This document shows positions 39,198 to 48,983 of a DNA stretch of 64,000 nt, piece by piece (within the stretch, counting starts at the first letter, position 1; every line of letters begins with the position of its first letter). Position numbers and translations under genes: made by a program. The notes beneath the pieces are model-generated. The model made no database searches and was not told the DNA's origin. It worked only from the letters and a program-made list of their open reading frames with translations. Source of the stretch: JAGVSR01 sp963708775 (lineage in GTDB: Bacteria > Pseudomonadota > Alphaproteobacteria > Rhizobiales > Hyphomicrobiaceae); contig CAVPTI010000014.1 of the NCBI GenBank assembly GCA_963708775.1, positions 1 through 64,000 of the forward strand, given 5' to 3'.

Positions 39198-40499
39198 TCA
39201 GAGAGCGGCTTCAAGGGCGGCAAGCACATCGACCGTGCGCGCCAACCCGGCGCCCCGGCCAAGGTCGCGCAATGGCAGTGACACGACGCTGTCGCAGCGT
39301 ACAAGCTGTCCCTTGTGATCGATGCCGGGTGTGCCGACAGGAATGTAGACGTCCGGCTCCTTTGCGAGCTTCAGGTCATGAGTGCCGAGCACGATCGTCG
39401 GGATGTCGGATGCCGGCGGAGCGAGGCTGTCCGTGAAGCTCGAGAGCCAGATGAGGCAGTCCGTCTGCTTCGACGCGATGAGTTTGGGAATGGCGTAGAG
39501 ATCCGGGTCGTACTTCGGCGCGCCGCTCTCGTAGCTGACGCGCAGCGGATAGCCCGACTGCCACGCGCATACGGAAGCGGCCGTGCTCGCCCCTTCGTTG
39601 CCACCGAGCGACAGGCCGGCGAAGCGCTGGGTGACGTTCATATCTTTCACGAACTCGCAGATCTGATGCACCGTCAGATCGGCATTCGGGAAGTCGAGCC
39701 CGGGCGGCACCCAGACGATCACGCCGTAGTCCGCCGCGTGGCAGCGCGCGAGCAAGTCTTCAATCTGCGCCTTCGGCACGCCGGCGATCGCGTCGGCCGG
39801 CAACGGCGCACCCTTCTTCAAGGTGCGCAGAGCCGAAACGACCTCACCGACCTGATCCATCGGGCAGTCGAGTGTGACGACGTCGCCGATGCGCGGGCCC
39901 GTGGCGGCCGACGTGTCATAACCCTCGCCGAGGAACACGATCGTGCGCTTCGGCGCCGGGTCGGCAAACATCGACTTCTCGTTGCACACCACGCGCTCGA
40001 AAAAGCGCGGATGGAACCTGTGCACGTCGCTGGCGATGATGAAGAGGTCTGCGCGATTGCGCGCTTCCGTCATCGTCGTCATGAAGTAGCCGCTGGTCTG
40101 CAGCACTTTGAAATTGCGTCCCTGGGCTTCGCTAAAGGCATGGTCAACGACGCCGCGCGCCTTGTCCGCGATTGACATGATCGCCCGCATGCCGTCCACA
40201 TCCGTCGCAAGACCGCCAAATGCCGGCAGCCGTGCACCTCTGATGAGCGCCGCAGCCGCAGCCACCGCTTCATCGAGCGATGCCGGTTTGCCCCCGATCC
40301 GCGGCTGCGCCGCCTTCAGCGGACGCTCGAACCCGGCCTTGGCCTTGTCGCAGCCGTTACGCGTGACTTTCAGCGCCTGACCGCTGCGCGCGATCTCGAG
40401 GTCGTCGCAGCGCAATCCGCAGAACGGACACGTAACGTGAGCATGAGTTTCGGAAGCGGACGCCGGTGCTGGCGAAGCATCCGCTTGGACAGCGGTCAT
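39198..40499 (-). CDS. formyltransferase/hydrolase complex subunit B (fhcB)
   Basis: A 433-residue homologue of the molybdopterin-dependent FwdB. In methylotrophs the subunit lacks working redox cofactors and is structural. The ATG at 40499 is used (a leader to 40559 is unlikely). The N-terminus keeps cysteines C24, C27 and C31 (CPFCGLRC), then GCDKAKAGFERP, GLATDVDGMRAIMSIADKA, SDVHRFHPRFFERV and GNEGASTAASVCAWQSGYP. First gene of the fhc operon, divergent from the MxaD-like gene with about 220 bases for promoters. Confidence 0.95.
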   Translation of the reverse strand: MTAVQADASPAPASASETHAHVTCPFCGLRCDDLEIARSGQALKVTRNGCDKAKAGFERPLKAAQPRIGGKPASLDEAVAAAAALIRGARLPAFGGLATDVDGMRAIMSIADKARGVVDHAFSEAQGRNFKVLQTSGYFMTTMTEARNRADLFIIASDVHRFHPRFFERVVCNEKSMFADPAPKRTIVFLGEGYDTSAATGPRIGDVVTLDCPMDQVGEVVSALRTLKKGAPLPADAIAGVPKAQIEDLLARCHAADYGVIVWVPPGLDFPNADLTVHQICEFVKDMNVTQRFAGLSLGGNEGASTAASVCAWQSGYPLRVSYESGAPKYDPDLYAIPKLIASKQTDCLIWLSSFTDSLAPPASDIPTIVLGTHDLKLAKEPDVYIPVGTPGIDHKGQLVRCDSVVSLPLRDLGRGAGLARTVDVLAALEAAL

Positions 40500-40718
40500 G
40501 GATTGGGGCTCGTTCTTTAGTTGGAGGCGCACAAAAGCATGGCACGTTGTCCCTGACAACAGCGATGGACCGACCCGGCGTTATCCATCAGGCGGCGAAA
40601 AAGCGCAGATTGCCCAAGCGGGAACAGCACCCAATTGCGCTCACAATTGCCGCTCACTATTGTGCGCGCCCGCGGACCAACATGGGACCGTAAGAAAATT
40701 GGCTCTGGAGGAGACTTG

Positions 40719-41249
40719 ATGGTGAGAGTGGTGGCATCCTTAATGGTGGCGCTGGCGGCGCTGCTGCCTGTGGCCGCCGAGGCGCATGGTCCCTCGCGCC
40801 AGAAGGTCGTTTCGAAGATTGAGATCAACGCACCGGTCGACAAGGTCTGGGCCGCGGTCGGCAACTTCCAGGACATGAGCTGGCATCCCGCAGTTGCGAA
40901 GACCGAAGGCACCGGCGGCAACGATGTTGGCGCAACCCGTAAGCTGACTCTCCAGTCCGGCGGCGTCATCAACGAAAAGCTGACGAAGTACTCCGCCGAA
41001 GAGCGCGGTCTCGCCTACGAGATCACCGACGTCGATGTGAAGGTACTGCCCGTCACAAACTACAGCGCTCAGTTGAACGTCAGCGGCACGGCCGAAAAAA
41101 CGATCGTCGAATGGCGCGCCGCCTTCTATCGCGGCTTCGTCAACAATGATCCTCCGCCGGAGTTATCCGACGAAGCCGCCGTGAAAGCGGTGACTGACAT
41201 CGTGCAGGGCGGCCTTGGCGCCTTGAAAAAGAAGTTCGAAGGCGGCTGA
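40719..41249 (+). CDS. MxaD-like SRPBCC periplasmic protein
   Basis: A 176-residue protein of the SRPBCC (START-like) fold, of the MxaD group found with methanol dehydrogenase genes. The ATG at 40719 has a strong GGAGGAG site 8 bases before it. A signal peptide ends near AEAHG (residue 23), then the fold opens KVVSKIEINAPVDKVWAAVGNFQDMSWHP and closes with a long helix VKAVTDIVQGGLGALKKKF. MxaD is reported to aid electron flow from methanol dehydrogenase to cytochrome cL; a similar periplasmic helper role with XoxF is inferred. Confidence 0.85.
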   Translation: MVRVVASLMVALAALLPVAAEAHGPSRQKVVSKIEINAPVDKVWAAVGNFQDMSWHPAVAKTEGTGGNDVGATRKLTLQSGGVINEKLTKYSAEERGLAYEITDVDVKVLPVTNYSAQLNVSGTAEKTIVEWRAAFYRGFVNNDPPPELSDEAAVKAVTDIVQGGLGALKKKFEGG

Positions 41250-41253
41250 ACAC

Positions 41254-42255
41254 GTGGCGAGAGCCCATAGGATCGTCTGGACTGCCCGGCGCAACGCCGG
41301 GCAGTTCTTTTTTGCGTTGCTGTCGCTCGTAGCGATCGACTTTCCCGGTTCCGTGCGGGCAGGGGAGGGCGGCGCGGCATCCGCGGCCTACGTCACGAAC
41401 CAGATTGGCAACAGTCTCTCGGTCGTCGATCTGGCGACGGAGAAGCAGATCGCCGAAATTGCCATCGGCGGCAAGCCGGCCGGTATCGCACTGTCGCCCG
41501 ACGGCCGGAGCGCCTACGTGGCCGCGCCTGACGGGCGCGAAGTGATCGCGGTCGATACGGCGAGCCGGTCAGTGGTCAAGCGCGCCTCCGTCGGCAAGGG
41601 TCCGCTCGGCATCGCGGTCAATCCCAAAACCGGCGCCATCTATGTCGCCGACTGGTACGAACACCGGCTGTATGCCATCGATCCCGCGACGCTCGCAGTC
41701 ACCGCCACTGTCGCAACCGGCCAATCGCCCTCCGGCGTCGCGGTCACCGCTGATGGCGCAACCATCCTCACCGCCGACCGCGATAGCAATCAGGTGTCCG
41801 TCATCGACGCCGCCACATTCAAAGTCCAAAGCACGATCGCAACGGGCGAACGCCCTTTCGGCGTCACCATCGACGAGGCCGCCGGACGCGCCTACACCGC
41901 CAACGTGGCCGCTAACACCGTGACTGTGATCGATCTGAAGTCGCGTACGCGCCTCAGCGACGTTCCCGTGGGACTGAGGCCGTATGCGGTCGCCCGCGCC
42001 GCCAATCTGCTTTTCGTCACCAATCAGCATGACGAGTTGGTCTCCGTCATCGATGCTGTGACGATGCAACCCGTGAAGACACTCCGCGTCGGCGGCTTTC
42101 CCGAAGGCATCGAGGCAGACCCCACCGGATCGACGATCTGGGTCGCGTGCTGGGACGCCAATACTCTTGAAAAGATCGACGTTGCCACCCTGGCCGTCAC
42201 CGCCCGCGTCCCGGTCGGCGAAGGCCCCCGTGCCTTTGGCAAGTTCCTCCACTGA
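41254..42255 (+). CDS. exported YVTN beta-propeller protein
   Basis: A 333-residue seven-bladed beta-propeller with YVTN-type repeats: AAYVTNQIGNSLSVVDLAT, GKPAGIALSPDGRSAYVAAP, GAIYVADWYEHRLYAIDP, ILTADRDSNQVSVID, AYTANVAANTVTVIDL and LLFVTNQHDELVSVID. Translation from the GTG at 41254 gives a good signal peptide (basic start, FFFALLSLVAI core, SVRA cleavage). The same bases (41281-41313) also form a strong terminator hairpin. The propeller presumably lies in the periplasm beside the methanol-oxidation enzymes; binding partner unknown. The start is 5 bases after the MxaD-like gene. Confidence 0.85.
   Translation: MARAHRIVWTARRNAGQFFFALLSLVAIDFPGSVRAGEGGAASAAYVTNQIGNSLSVVDLATEKQIAEIAIGGKPAGIALSPDGRSAYVAAPDGREVIAVDTASRSVVKRASVGKGPLGIAVNPKTGAIYVADWYEHRLYAIDPATLAVTATVATGQSPSGVAVTADGATILTADRDSNQVSVIDAATFKVQSTIATGERPFGVTIDEAAGRAYTANVAANTVTVIDLKSRTRLSDVPVGLRPYAVARAANLLFVTNQHDELVSVIDAVTMQPVKTLRVGGFPEGIEADPTGSTIWVACWDANTLEKIDVATLAVTARVPVGEGPRAFGKFLH
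41281..41313 (+). terminator. intrinsic terminator inside signal-peptide codons
   Basis: An 11-bp perfect stem (ACTGCCCGGCG and its complement, 41281-41291 with 41295-41305), 3-base loop, and a TCTTTTTT tail. It is placed 32 bases after the MxaD-like stop and inside codons 10-20 of the following propeller gene. By structure it is among the best terminators in the window. Confidence 0.8.
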
Positions 42256-42476
42256 GCGCGACTTGCCGCCTCGCGGAACCAGCCGGATCAACCTTAAATC
42301 TTCGCAACCTGAAGATTTTCTCCTGCCCGCGCCGCAGCCATTTGCTAATGGTCCGCTCAGGTCGGCGTCCTTCCGGATCGCCGAAACAAACATTGCCCCG
42401 CTGGGTTGGCGTGTCCTAAAAGACCGGCCGTCCAGAGCCCCGGAGGGCCTGCGGGGACCATTGGAGGAATTCGAGA

Positions 42477-43165
42477 ATGTTGCGCATCCTGCGTGGACTG
42501 GCCGTCGCCGCGTCCGTCGTTACCACTTTCGCAGTTACACTGGCCGTGCCGGCTTCCGCCGAGCTGCCACAGCCCGCCGACGTGATCTTCAACGCCCGGC
42601 ATCTTGATCTCGTCCCGAAGGGCACCGCCATTGCCTACAAGTTCGAGCATGGCGTGACGGACGAAAAGCTCTTGGGCAAGCCGTTCACCGACGACATCAA
42701 GTTGAACGTCAGCGACGTCACAGCCGATGGCCAGCGCGTTCTAGATGTCACCGTGTTCACGGGAGACCGCCAGCGTCCGACGCAAAACTATGACGGCCTC
42801 ACCATCAATCCGGTCTTCATCTGGTTCCTCGACAAGTGCGTCGAGAACCTCCGCACGGTCGCCGGTGGCAATCAGCCTTACCTGAAGGGCCGCATTCGCG
42901 ACGCTTTTCGTCGATAAGGCGAAGATCGAGGAAGTGAAGCTCGAGTTTGGTGGCAAGTCGGTATGCGGGCTACAAGGTTACGATCGAGCCCTTCGTCGAT
43001 GATCCCAACAAGCACAAGATGCAGGGTTTCGAAAAGTCCAAGTTCACATTCGTCTTGAGCAAGGACATTCCGGGCTACTTCTACGAATTCAACGCCGACA
43101 TCTTCAGCAGCCAGGCCGGCACGGCGAAGATGATGGACAAGCTGATTCTTGTGGAGGCCAAGTGA
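42477..43165 (+). CDS. unknown periplasmic protein of the methanol-oxidation region, two frameshifts
   Basis: About 229 residues after correction. A signal peptide (VPASAEL cleavage, near residue 29) precedes a mostly beta protein I cannot place in a named family: FNARHLDLVPKGTAIAYKFEHG, IKLNVSDVTADGQRVLDVTVF, NPVFIWFLDKCVENL. It resembles hypothetical exported proteins found next to PQQ-alcohol dehydrogenase genes. Two one-base insertions, an extra T at 42905-42908 and an extra G at 42960-42961, split the frame; after them KVTIEPFVDDPNKHKMQGFEKSKF runs to the stop at 43165. Its stop overlaps the start of the next gene (TGATG). Confidence 0.75.
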
Positions 43166-43527
43166 TGCGCAAAATCACGATCGCGGCGTCTGCCGCCATC
43201 GCGCTCTGCCTCGGCGTCGCGGGCGCCATGGCGCAAGAACTCGACGCCGATGTCGCCAACGACTACCCGACCTTCAATCGCGCCGACTACATCTTCGGCT
43301 GCATGCAGGTCAACGGGAATACGCGGCTTGCACTCGAACGCTGCGCCTGTTCGATCGACGTGATCGCCAGCATCCTGCCGTTCAAGGAATACGAACAGGC
43401 GGAGACGATCATGTCCATCCGCCAGCGCGGGGGCGAAAGTGTCGCCCAGTTCAACCGGCCTGAGATGGTCGCCATGGTCACCAAATTGAAGCAGGCGCAG
43501 ATCGAAGGCGAGCTTCGCTGCTTCTGA
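43165..43527 (+). CDS. small unknown periplasmic protein
   Basis: A 120-residue protein with a signal peptide ending near AMAQE (residue 24). The mature part has three cysteines (FGCMQVNG, ERCACSIDVI, and the final RCF) and is helical: SIDVIASILPFKEYEQAETIMSIRQRGG. The CACS spacing might allow disulfide or metal binding, but I know no family. It overlaps the previous gene by one base (ATG inside TGATG), so the two are translated together and probably work together. Ends at a strong bidirectional terminator. Confidence 0.7.
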   Translation: MRKITIAASAAIALCLGVAGAMAQELDADVANDYPTFNRADYIFGCMQVNGNTRLALERCACSIDVIASILPFKEYEQAETIMSIRQRGGESVAQFNRPEMVAMVTKLKQAQIEGELRCF

Positions 43528-43550
43528 GCTATATCGTCGCTTCGAAACGA

Positions 43551-43582
43551 AAAGGGCGCCGTGATGAGCGGCGCCCTTTCTC
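43551..43582. terminator. bidirectional terminator between convergent genes
   Basis: An 11-bp perfect stem (AAAGGGCGCCG, 43551-43561, with 43569-43579) around a 7-base loop, with T/C-rich and A-rich flanks giving U-tracts on both strands. It separates the plus-strand unknown gene (ending 43527) from the minus-strand SoxYZ-like gene (ending 43607). Confidence 0.8.
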
Positions 43583-43606
43583 GTTATCGCATCACACGCG
43601 ATCGCG

Positions 43607-44456
43607 TTACGAACCCTTGGGCCCGCCCCGACCGGTGAATACTTTCCCCTCCGTGTCCGTCGCCGTTACATCGAGCACTTCATCGCCGCCCGGCGCATAG
43701 GTGAAGCGGAAGTTCGGATCTTCCGAAATCGAGATGCCGCCGGTCATCTTGAATACGACATCGGCCCCGCGCTTCACCTCGATCTCGCGCACGAACCGCG
43801 CCGGAATGTAGAAGCCCGTTGCCTGGTTCAACTGCAGACCCGAATACTGCGGATGCTTGATCATCAGTTGACCCTGGCGAAGCTGCTGGCGCTCCCTCGA
43901 CGCTGCCGAGCGCGCGCACGATCATCCGGCCGGCGTCGGCAAGCGCGGCATCCGTATCCTTCAGCGCCGGCGCCGAACACCCGCCCGCTGCCTTCACGAA
44001 TTTGGTCGCCATGTGCAGCGACCCGTCGTCCGTCTCCACGACGGCACGGATGTTCGAATACATATCGACCCGCACGCGCGTGGACAGCACCCGCTCGCCA
44101 TCGCCCGCCGCCGGACCATAAGCGAACTCCGCGACCACGGGTGCGGGGTTCTTGTCGACGATGAGTGTCAGCTTCTTCACGCGGCCGGATGCCGACGCCG
44201 GAATGCGCACTGTCAGCGGCACCAGCGCCGCATCGTCCGCGCGCACGGGCGCTTCCAGCGTGACGACGGACGCGTTCTCCTGCGCCACCTTCGTCCCGAA
44301 GACATCCTTCTGCAGCGCCGGCCAGACGTCGGCCTCGAGCAGCGCGTTGCCATTCACGGCATCTGCAGCTTGCGCCTGTAGGCCACCGGCCACCGCGCCT
44401 AAGGCGAGTGCGGCGGCTGCGAGAGCGCCTTTCAACGTAATCAGCTTGGCTTGCAT
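43607..44456 (-). CDS. quinoprotein dehydrogenase-associated SoxYZ-like carrier, one frameshift
   Basis: A fused SoxY-SoxZ-like periplasmic protein of about 282 residues. The ATG at 44456 starts a signal peptide (AAALALGAVAGGLQAQA). The SoxY-like half has DVWPALQKDVFG and VPLTVRIPASASGRVKKLTLIVDKNPAP; the end of this half carries AGGCSAPALKD, whose cysteine may be the carrier thiol. An extra C at 43894-43896 shifts the frame; the SoxZ-like half follows (LMIKHPQYSGLQ, ARFVREIEVKRGADVVFKMTGG, SEDPNFRFTY). This family travels with PQQ dehydrogenases and a SoxH-like hydrolase, here the next gene. It likely carries a thiol-bound intermediate. Confidence 0.88.
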
Positions 44457-44544
44457 CTCTCGTGTTCTCCAGGTTTCGTTTCTTGTCGTGTCTGCTCGTG
44501 TGGTGGCGCGGTCGACATTGGCTTTGGCTGACCCCGCGCAGACC

Positions 44545-45486
44545 TCACTCCCATTCGAGTTCCGCAAACGCCGCCGAAACATTGCGCTTATGATACTCCT
44601 CGAACAATAGCCATGCACCTTTTTCCGAGGAACCGGCACTTTCGGTCGCCTCCGCCAGCGTCTTGCCCTGCGCGATCATGGCCCGAACATCTGTGGCAAC
44701 CGTCGTAAGATACCGTTGCAGCGGCGTTGCTGCATCCGCCCAAGTGAGTGCCTGCGGACCATGCCCCGGCACCACACGAACCGGCGGCGCCTGTCCGATC
44801 CGATCGAGCAGCGCCATCCAGCCCTTGATCGATCCATCAATGGTCGGAATGTGCTCCACAAAGAGCAGGTCGCCCATGAAAACGGTGCCGGTCGTGCTGT
44901 CCGCGACGGTCAAATCATTGTCCGTGTGAGCCGTAGGCCGGGCGATCAGTTCCAGCGTCCGCCCTCCCAAATCGAGCGTCCGTGTCCCCTCGACGGTCAA
45001 CGATGGCGCGATGATTTTGGTGCCTTCGAACGCCTCTGGGCCTAGCAGATCCCTGTTGATTGCCAGATAGCGTTCGGCCCGCGCTGTCAGTCCGCGCGCG
45101 AGTTTGTGATGGCCGACGAAGACAGTGCCGTCCGCTTCAAAAGCGACATTTCCGAAAACGTGATCGGGGTGCATGTGTGTGTTGATCACATACCGGATCG
45201 GCTTGTCTGTGATTGAGGTCACGGCGGCCCGAAGCTCCCGCCCAACCTTCGGGCTGCCGCCGGTATCGATTACCGCCACGCTCTCTTGCCCGACCACAAA
45301 ACCCGGATTTGAGATGTCGCCCTGGTTCTGAGGGTTGAAAACGGCATGCTGCCCGCGGTGCACGAAGACGCCGGGCGCTACTTCGATCACGAAACCACCT
45401 GTTGCACCTACCGGCAGCACCCGCAGAACCGGCAATGCACATGCGGCCAGACCGCCTGCGAGGCACATCCGGCGATCGATCGTCAT
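44545..45486 (-). CDS. quinoprotein relay system zinc metallohydrolase (SoxH-related, MBL fold)
   Basis: A 313-residue exported metallo-beta-lactamase fold enzyme. An RRMCLAGG twin-arginine-like N-terminus leads the signal sequence. The metal motif THMHPDH gives H104, H106, D108 and H109; later ligands lie in PTAHTDND (His) and VVPGHGP. It belongs to the SoxH-related group linked with quinoproteins and the SoxYZ-like carrier; the two genes are adjacent here (88 bases apart). By analogy it would hydrolyse a carrier thioester or persulfide made during alcohol/aldehyde metabolism; the actual substrate is not established. Confidence 0.88.
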   Translation of the reverse strand: MTIDRRMCLAGGLAACALPVLRVLPVGATGGFVIEVAPGVFVHRGQHAVFNPQNQGDISNPGFVVGQESVAVIDTGGSPKVGRELRAAVTSITDKPIRYVINTHMHPDHVFGNVAFEADGTVFVGHHKLARGLTARAERYLAINRDLLGPEAFEGTKIIAPSLTVEGTRTLDLGGRTLELIARPTAHTDNDLTVADSTTGTVFMGDLLFVEHIPTIDGSIKGWMALLDRIGQAPPVRVVPGHGPQALTWADAATPLQRYLTTVATDVRAMIAQGKTLAEATESAGSSEKGAWLLFEEYHKRNVSAAFAELEWE

Positions 45487-46051
45487 GATTTTACAACCTC
45501 TTACAGGGCCACCGGGACGTGAAAAATTGTCAACAGCGCCACGATTTCGGGCAGCGATGAACTATATAGGTCGCCGGATATGACATCAAAAGGGACCAAC
45601 CTACTGATTTGTCGACCCTATCGGCACCTTGCCCATTTAGAAATGCCTCACGAGATCAAACAAAACAACGGTGAGGGGCCAAATATTTTGCATAAAAAAA
45701 TTCCGAAAGCAATACGCCAAACAGGTGCGGCAGGCGGTGTTCAACTTGGCGTGCGCTGCACAATCGAGCAGGAAAATCTCCCAAGGCGCTGAAATTGAGG
45801 GACAATAGTCGCGCTTTTCGAGGTCTGAAGAAGTGTTGCAAAAAAAATGACCTCACGGATCGTCTTGCGGTCCTCACGAGAAAGTGTCTAGATGCCGCGC
45901 GGTGATGAGACCCGGGGGCGGCGTTCGGAGGAGCGCTTCCCACCTGAGTTGGAACCGGAAAGGGGACAAAAGCCCCGTTCGGCAGCCGGCCCGGAAAAAC
46001 CCGTGGCTTATCATTTTGCAAGCGTGGCAAGAACCTCAAGGAGGAAGCGCG
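45487..46051. promoter_or_regulatory. divergent promoter region, metallohydrolase / xoxF
   Basis: A 565-base, relatively AT-rich region upstream of xoxF. It has no supportable gene, although a 70-codon plus frame exists at 45580. A possible promoter is TTGCGG (45865-45870), a 16-base spacer and TCTAGA (45887-45892), which would give a leader of about 155 bases; this is weak. The ribosome site GGAGGAA lies at 46040-46046. The length fits a strongly regulated promoter. Confidence 0.5.
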
Positions 46052-47873
46052 ATGCGCAAAAGTGCACTCGCTATTGGCCTGCTCGCTTCGGCGGCGGCGT
46101 CGCCAGTTTTGGCGAACGACGACGTTAAGAAGGCGATTGCTGACCCCAACAACTGGGCGATGCAGCAGGGCAACTATGAAGGCTGGCGTTACTCACGTCT
46201 CGACCAGATCAACACGTCGAACGTCAAGGACCTCAAGGTTGCTTGGCAGTTCTCGACCGGCGTTCTGCGCGGTCACGAAGGTTCGCCGATCGTGATTGGT
46301 AAGGACCTCTACCTGCACTCCGCATTCCCGAACAAGGTTTTCAAGCTCAGCCTCGAGAACCCGGTTGAGCCCAAGATCCTCTGGAAGTACGAGCCCAAGC
46401 AGGATCCGTCGGTCATCCCCGTGATGTGCTGCGATACCGTAAACCGCGGTCCGCAGGTCGCTGGCAACACCCTGATCATGGGTCTCGCCGACACGACGAT
46501 CGTTGCTCTCGACACAGCAACGGGCAAGGAAAAGTGGAAGCAGGTCAACGGCGATCCCAAGAAGGGTGAAACCTACACCGGCAACCTGCTGATCGCCAAC
46601 GACAAGGTGGTCATGGGTACTTCGGGCGCTGAGTTCGGCGTTCGCTGCCACGTGACGGCCTACTCGCTCGCTGACGGCAAGAAGCTGTGGCGCGCCTACT
46701 CGATGGGCCCGGATTTCGGACATCCTCGTCGATCCGGAAAAGACCATGTCGCTCGGCAAGCCGGTCGGTAAGGACTCGTCTCTCAAGACGTGGACTGGCG
46801 ACCAGTGGAAGATCGGTGGCGGTTCGACCTGGGGCTTCTATTCGTACGACACTGAAGCCAACCTGATCTACTACGGAACAGGCAACCCCTCGACCTGGAA
46901 CCCGGCACAGCGCGCCGGACCGGACGGCAAGCGCATTGACCAGAAGTGGTCGATGACGATTTTCGCCCGTAACATGGACACTGGCGTGGCCGCCTGGGCA
47001 TACCAGATGACCCCGTTCGACGAGTGGGACTATGACGGCGTTAACGAGTCGATCCTCACCACGCAGAAGATCGGTGGCGCTGACCGTAAGGTTCTGACCC
47101 ACTTCGACCGTAACGGCTTCGGCTACACGATCGACCGCCTCACCGGCGAGCCGCTCGTCGCTCAGCCTTACGACGAAGATCTGAACTGGTCTTCGGGCGT
47201 TGACCTCGACAAGTCTTCGCCGACCTACGGTCGTCCGAAGGTTCTCGACTCCAAGTCGACGTTCGTTCAGGGCGCTGACGTGAACACGAAGAACATCTGC
47301 CCCGCTGCCCTTGGCTTCAAGGACCAGCAGCCGGCTGCGTACTCTCCGCAGACGAACCTGTTCTACATTCCCGTCAACAACGTGTGCATGGACTACGAAC
47401 CCTTTAAGGTTTCGTACACGCCTGGTCAGCCCTACGTGGGCGCCACGCTCTCCATGTTCCCGCCGGAAGGCAAGACCAACACAGGTCACTTCACGATCTG
47501 GGATGGCGCTGCTGGCAAGATCGTTCACCAGCATGACGAGCCCTTCTCGGTCTGGTCGGGCGTCATGACGACCGCTGGCGGCCTCGCCTGCCACGGTACG
47601 CTTGACGGCTACCTGAAGTGCCGCGATGCGAAGGATGGCAAGGAGCTGTACAAGCACCGTCTGCCGTCTGGTTCGATCGGTAACGTGTTCAGCTACGCCA
47701 TCGATGGCAAGCAGTACATCGGCCTCTACTCGGGCGTCGGTGGCTGGGCTGGCATCGGTCTCGCCGCTGGCCTCGACAAGCCGACGGATGGTCTGGGCGC
47801 AGTCGGCAACTACGCCGGTCTGAAGTCCTACACCGACCTCGGTGGCACGCTCACGGTCTACTCGCTGCCCTAA
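46052..47873 (+). CDS. lanthanide-dependent methanol dehydrogenase XoxF, one frameshift
   Basis: A periplasmic PQQ quinoprotein that oxidises methanol, about 607 residues after correction. Signal peptide cleavage is near residue 21 (PVLAN). The vicinal cysteines lie at 126-127 (PVMCCDT). The active-site motif is DEWDYDGVNE, where the second Asp after the catalytic one is the extra ligand that marks lanthanide (XoxF) rather than calcium (MxaF) enzymes. NPSTWNP and GVGGWAGIGLAAGL are typical of the XoxF5-like clade. The frame breaks at 46714-46716 (TTT where TT restores MGPDSDILVDPEKT). No small MxaI subunit gene is in view. Codon use is biased as in a highly expressed gene. Confidence 0.97.
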
Positions 47874-47899
47874 TCGGTAGTCAGTCGACTTGAATAAGG

Positions 47900-47932
47900 G
47901 GCCGGCGCGGGAACACCGCGCCGGCCTTCTTC
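47900..47932 (+). terminator. strong terminator after xoxF
   Basis: An 11-bp perfect GC stem (GGCCGGCGCGG, 47900-47910, with 47916-47926), GAACA loop and TTCTTC tail, 26 bases after the xoxF stop. It would limit read-through from the abundant xoxF message into the cytochrome gene. Confidence 0.8.
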
Positions 47933-48151
47933 ATAAGGGCGGCACGATTGTCGTCTGGTGAAGTCTCCGTGCGTATTGTCGCACTGATTGCAAAATGCCG
48001 CATAGGCACTGGAGTGCCTAATATCAGCCGATGTATCAGTTGCGCCGACCCTCATGTCATAAGGGTGCTGCAACAAGATCTCTCTGAGAGCCCGAGCACG
48101 ACACCGGCCCGTCTCAGAGTTTCACAACCGATCGGATTCGATCGATAAAGA

Positions 48152-48788
48152 ATGGGGAAACGAGTGAAGAGCCTTGGGTTTGGATTGAGCACCGCCGCCG
48201 GTATCATGATTTTCGCTGGCGTTGCTGTTGCGGATGATGCGCCTGCCGCCGCTCCGCCGATGCCGACGAAGATGACCGAAGGGGCGACGAGCCCGCTGCC
48301 GGATCCGGAAGTCGCAAAAGGCGGCTCAGGAAGGCAAGAAGTGGGAAGCCGGTCGCTGGGTGCTGCCTGATGGCTCGCCGACCTACAACGTCGAGCGCTC
48401 TGCCGAAAATACGGACGCCGTGAAGAAGGTCGACTGGATGACCTACTCAGGTTGGCGCCGGTATCACGCTGAGTGCCACGTTTGCCATGGTCCCAACGCC
48501 GAAGGCTCGTCCTTCGCGCCGGCACTGAAGGATTCGCTCAAGAATATCGATTATGCGAAGTTCCTTCAGGTCGTCGCATCTGGCCAGATCCGCGACGTCG
48601 CTGGCACCAAGTACATCATGCCCGCACTCGGCGATAACAAGAACGTCATGTGCTACGTGGACGATCTCTACGTCTATCTCCGCGCCCGCTCGACGGAAGC
48701 TCTCCCGGGCGGCCGCATCAGCGCCGACCAGCGCGCTGAGAAGCCGAAAGAAGCCATTGAAGCCGAAAAGTCCTGCATCGGGGATTAA
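48152..48788 (+). CDS. cytochrome cL-type electron acceptor XoxG, one frameshift
   Basis: A class I c-type cytochrome of about 211 residues that takes electrons from XoxF. A signal peptide ends near VAVADD (residue 28). A run of four A at 48316-48319 (three expected) breaks the frame; the other frame gives AAQEGKKWEAGRWVLPDGSPTYN and the heme motif ECHVCHGPN, then NKNVMCYVDDLYVYLRARS, characteristic of MxaG/XoxG cytochromes. The mature region is almost identical to that of the second cytochrome at 48984, a recent duplication. Ends at a terminator. Confidence 0.92.
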
Positions 48789-48814
48789 TCCTCGACTTTC
48801 AGGTCTCGATTTCT

Positions 48815-48850
48815 AACGGCGGTGCCCTCGCGGGCGCCGCCGTTTCGTTT
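48815..48850 (+). terminator. terminator between the two cytochrome genes
   Basis: A stem of ACGGCGG with an inner GCCC/GGGC pairing and a TCGC loop (48816-48842), followed by TTCGTTT. It lies 27 bases after the first cytochrome stop, so the second cytochrome gene probably has its own promoter in 48850-48980. Confidence 0.7.
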
Positions 48851-48983
48851 GCAGCGCCCTGTTCATAGTCAACTAAAAAACAATGCGCCGACTATTTCAA
48901 TCTGCGAATTCAGCGTCATATTGTTGAGAACAAAAAGGCCAACGCCGGACAGCGGCGGGCACGCAAAGGGAGCAAACACCGCA

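Noticed and set aside
45580..45792. 70-codon plus-strand frame upstream of xoxF
   Set aside because: No ribosome site, no homology, lies in an AT-rich promoter region.
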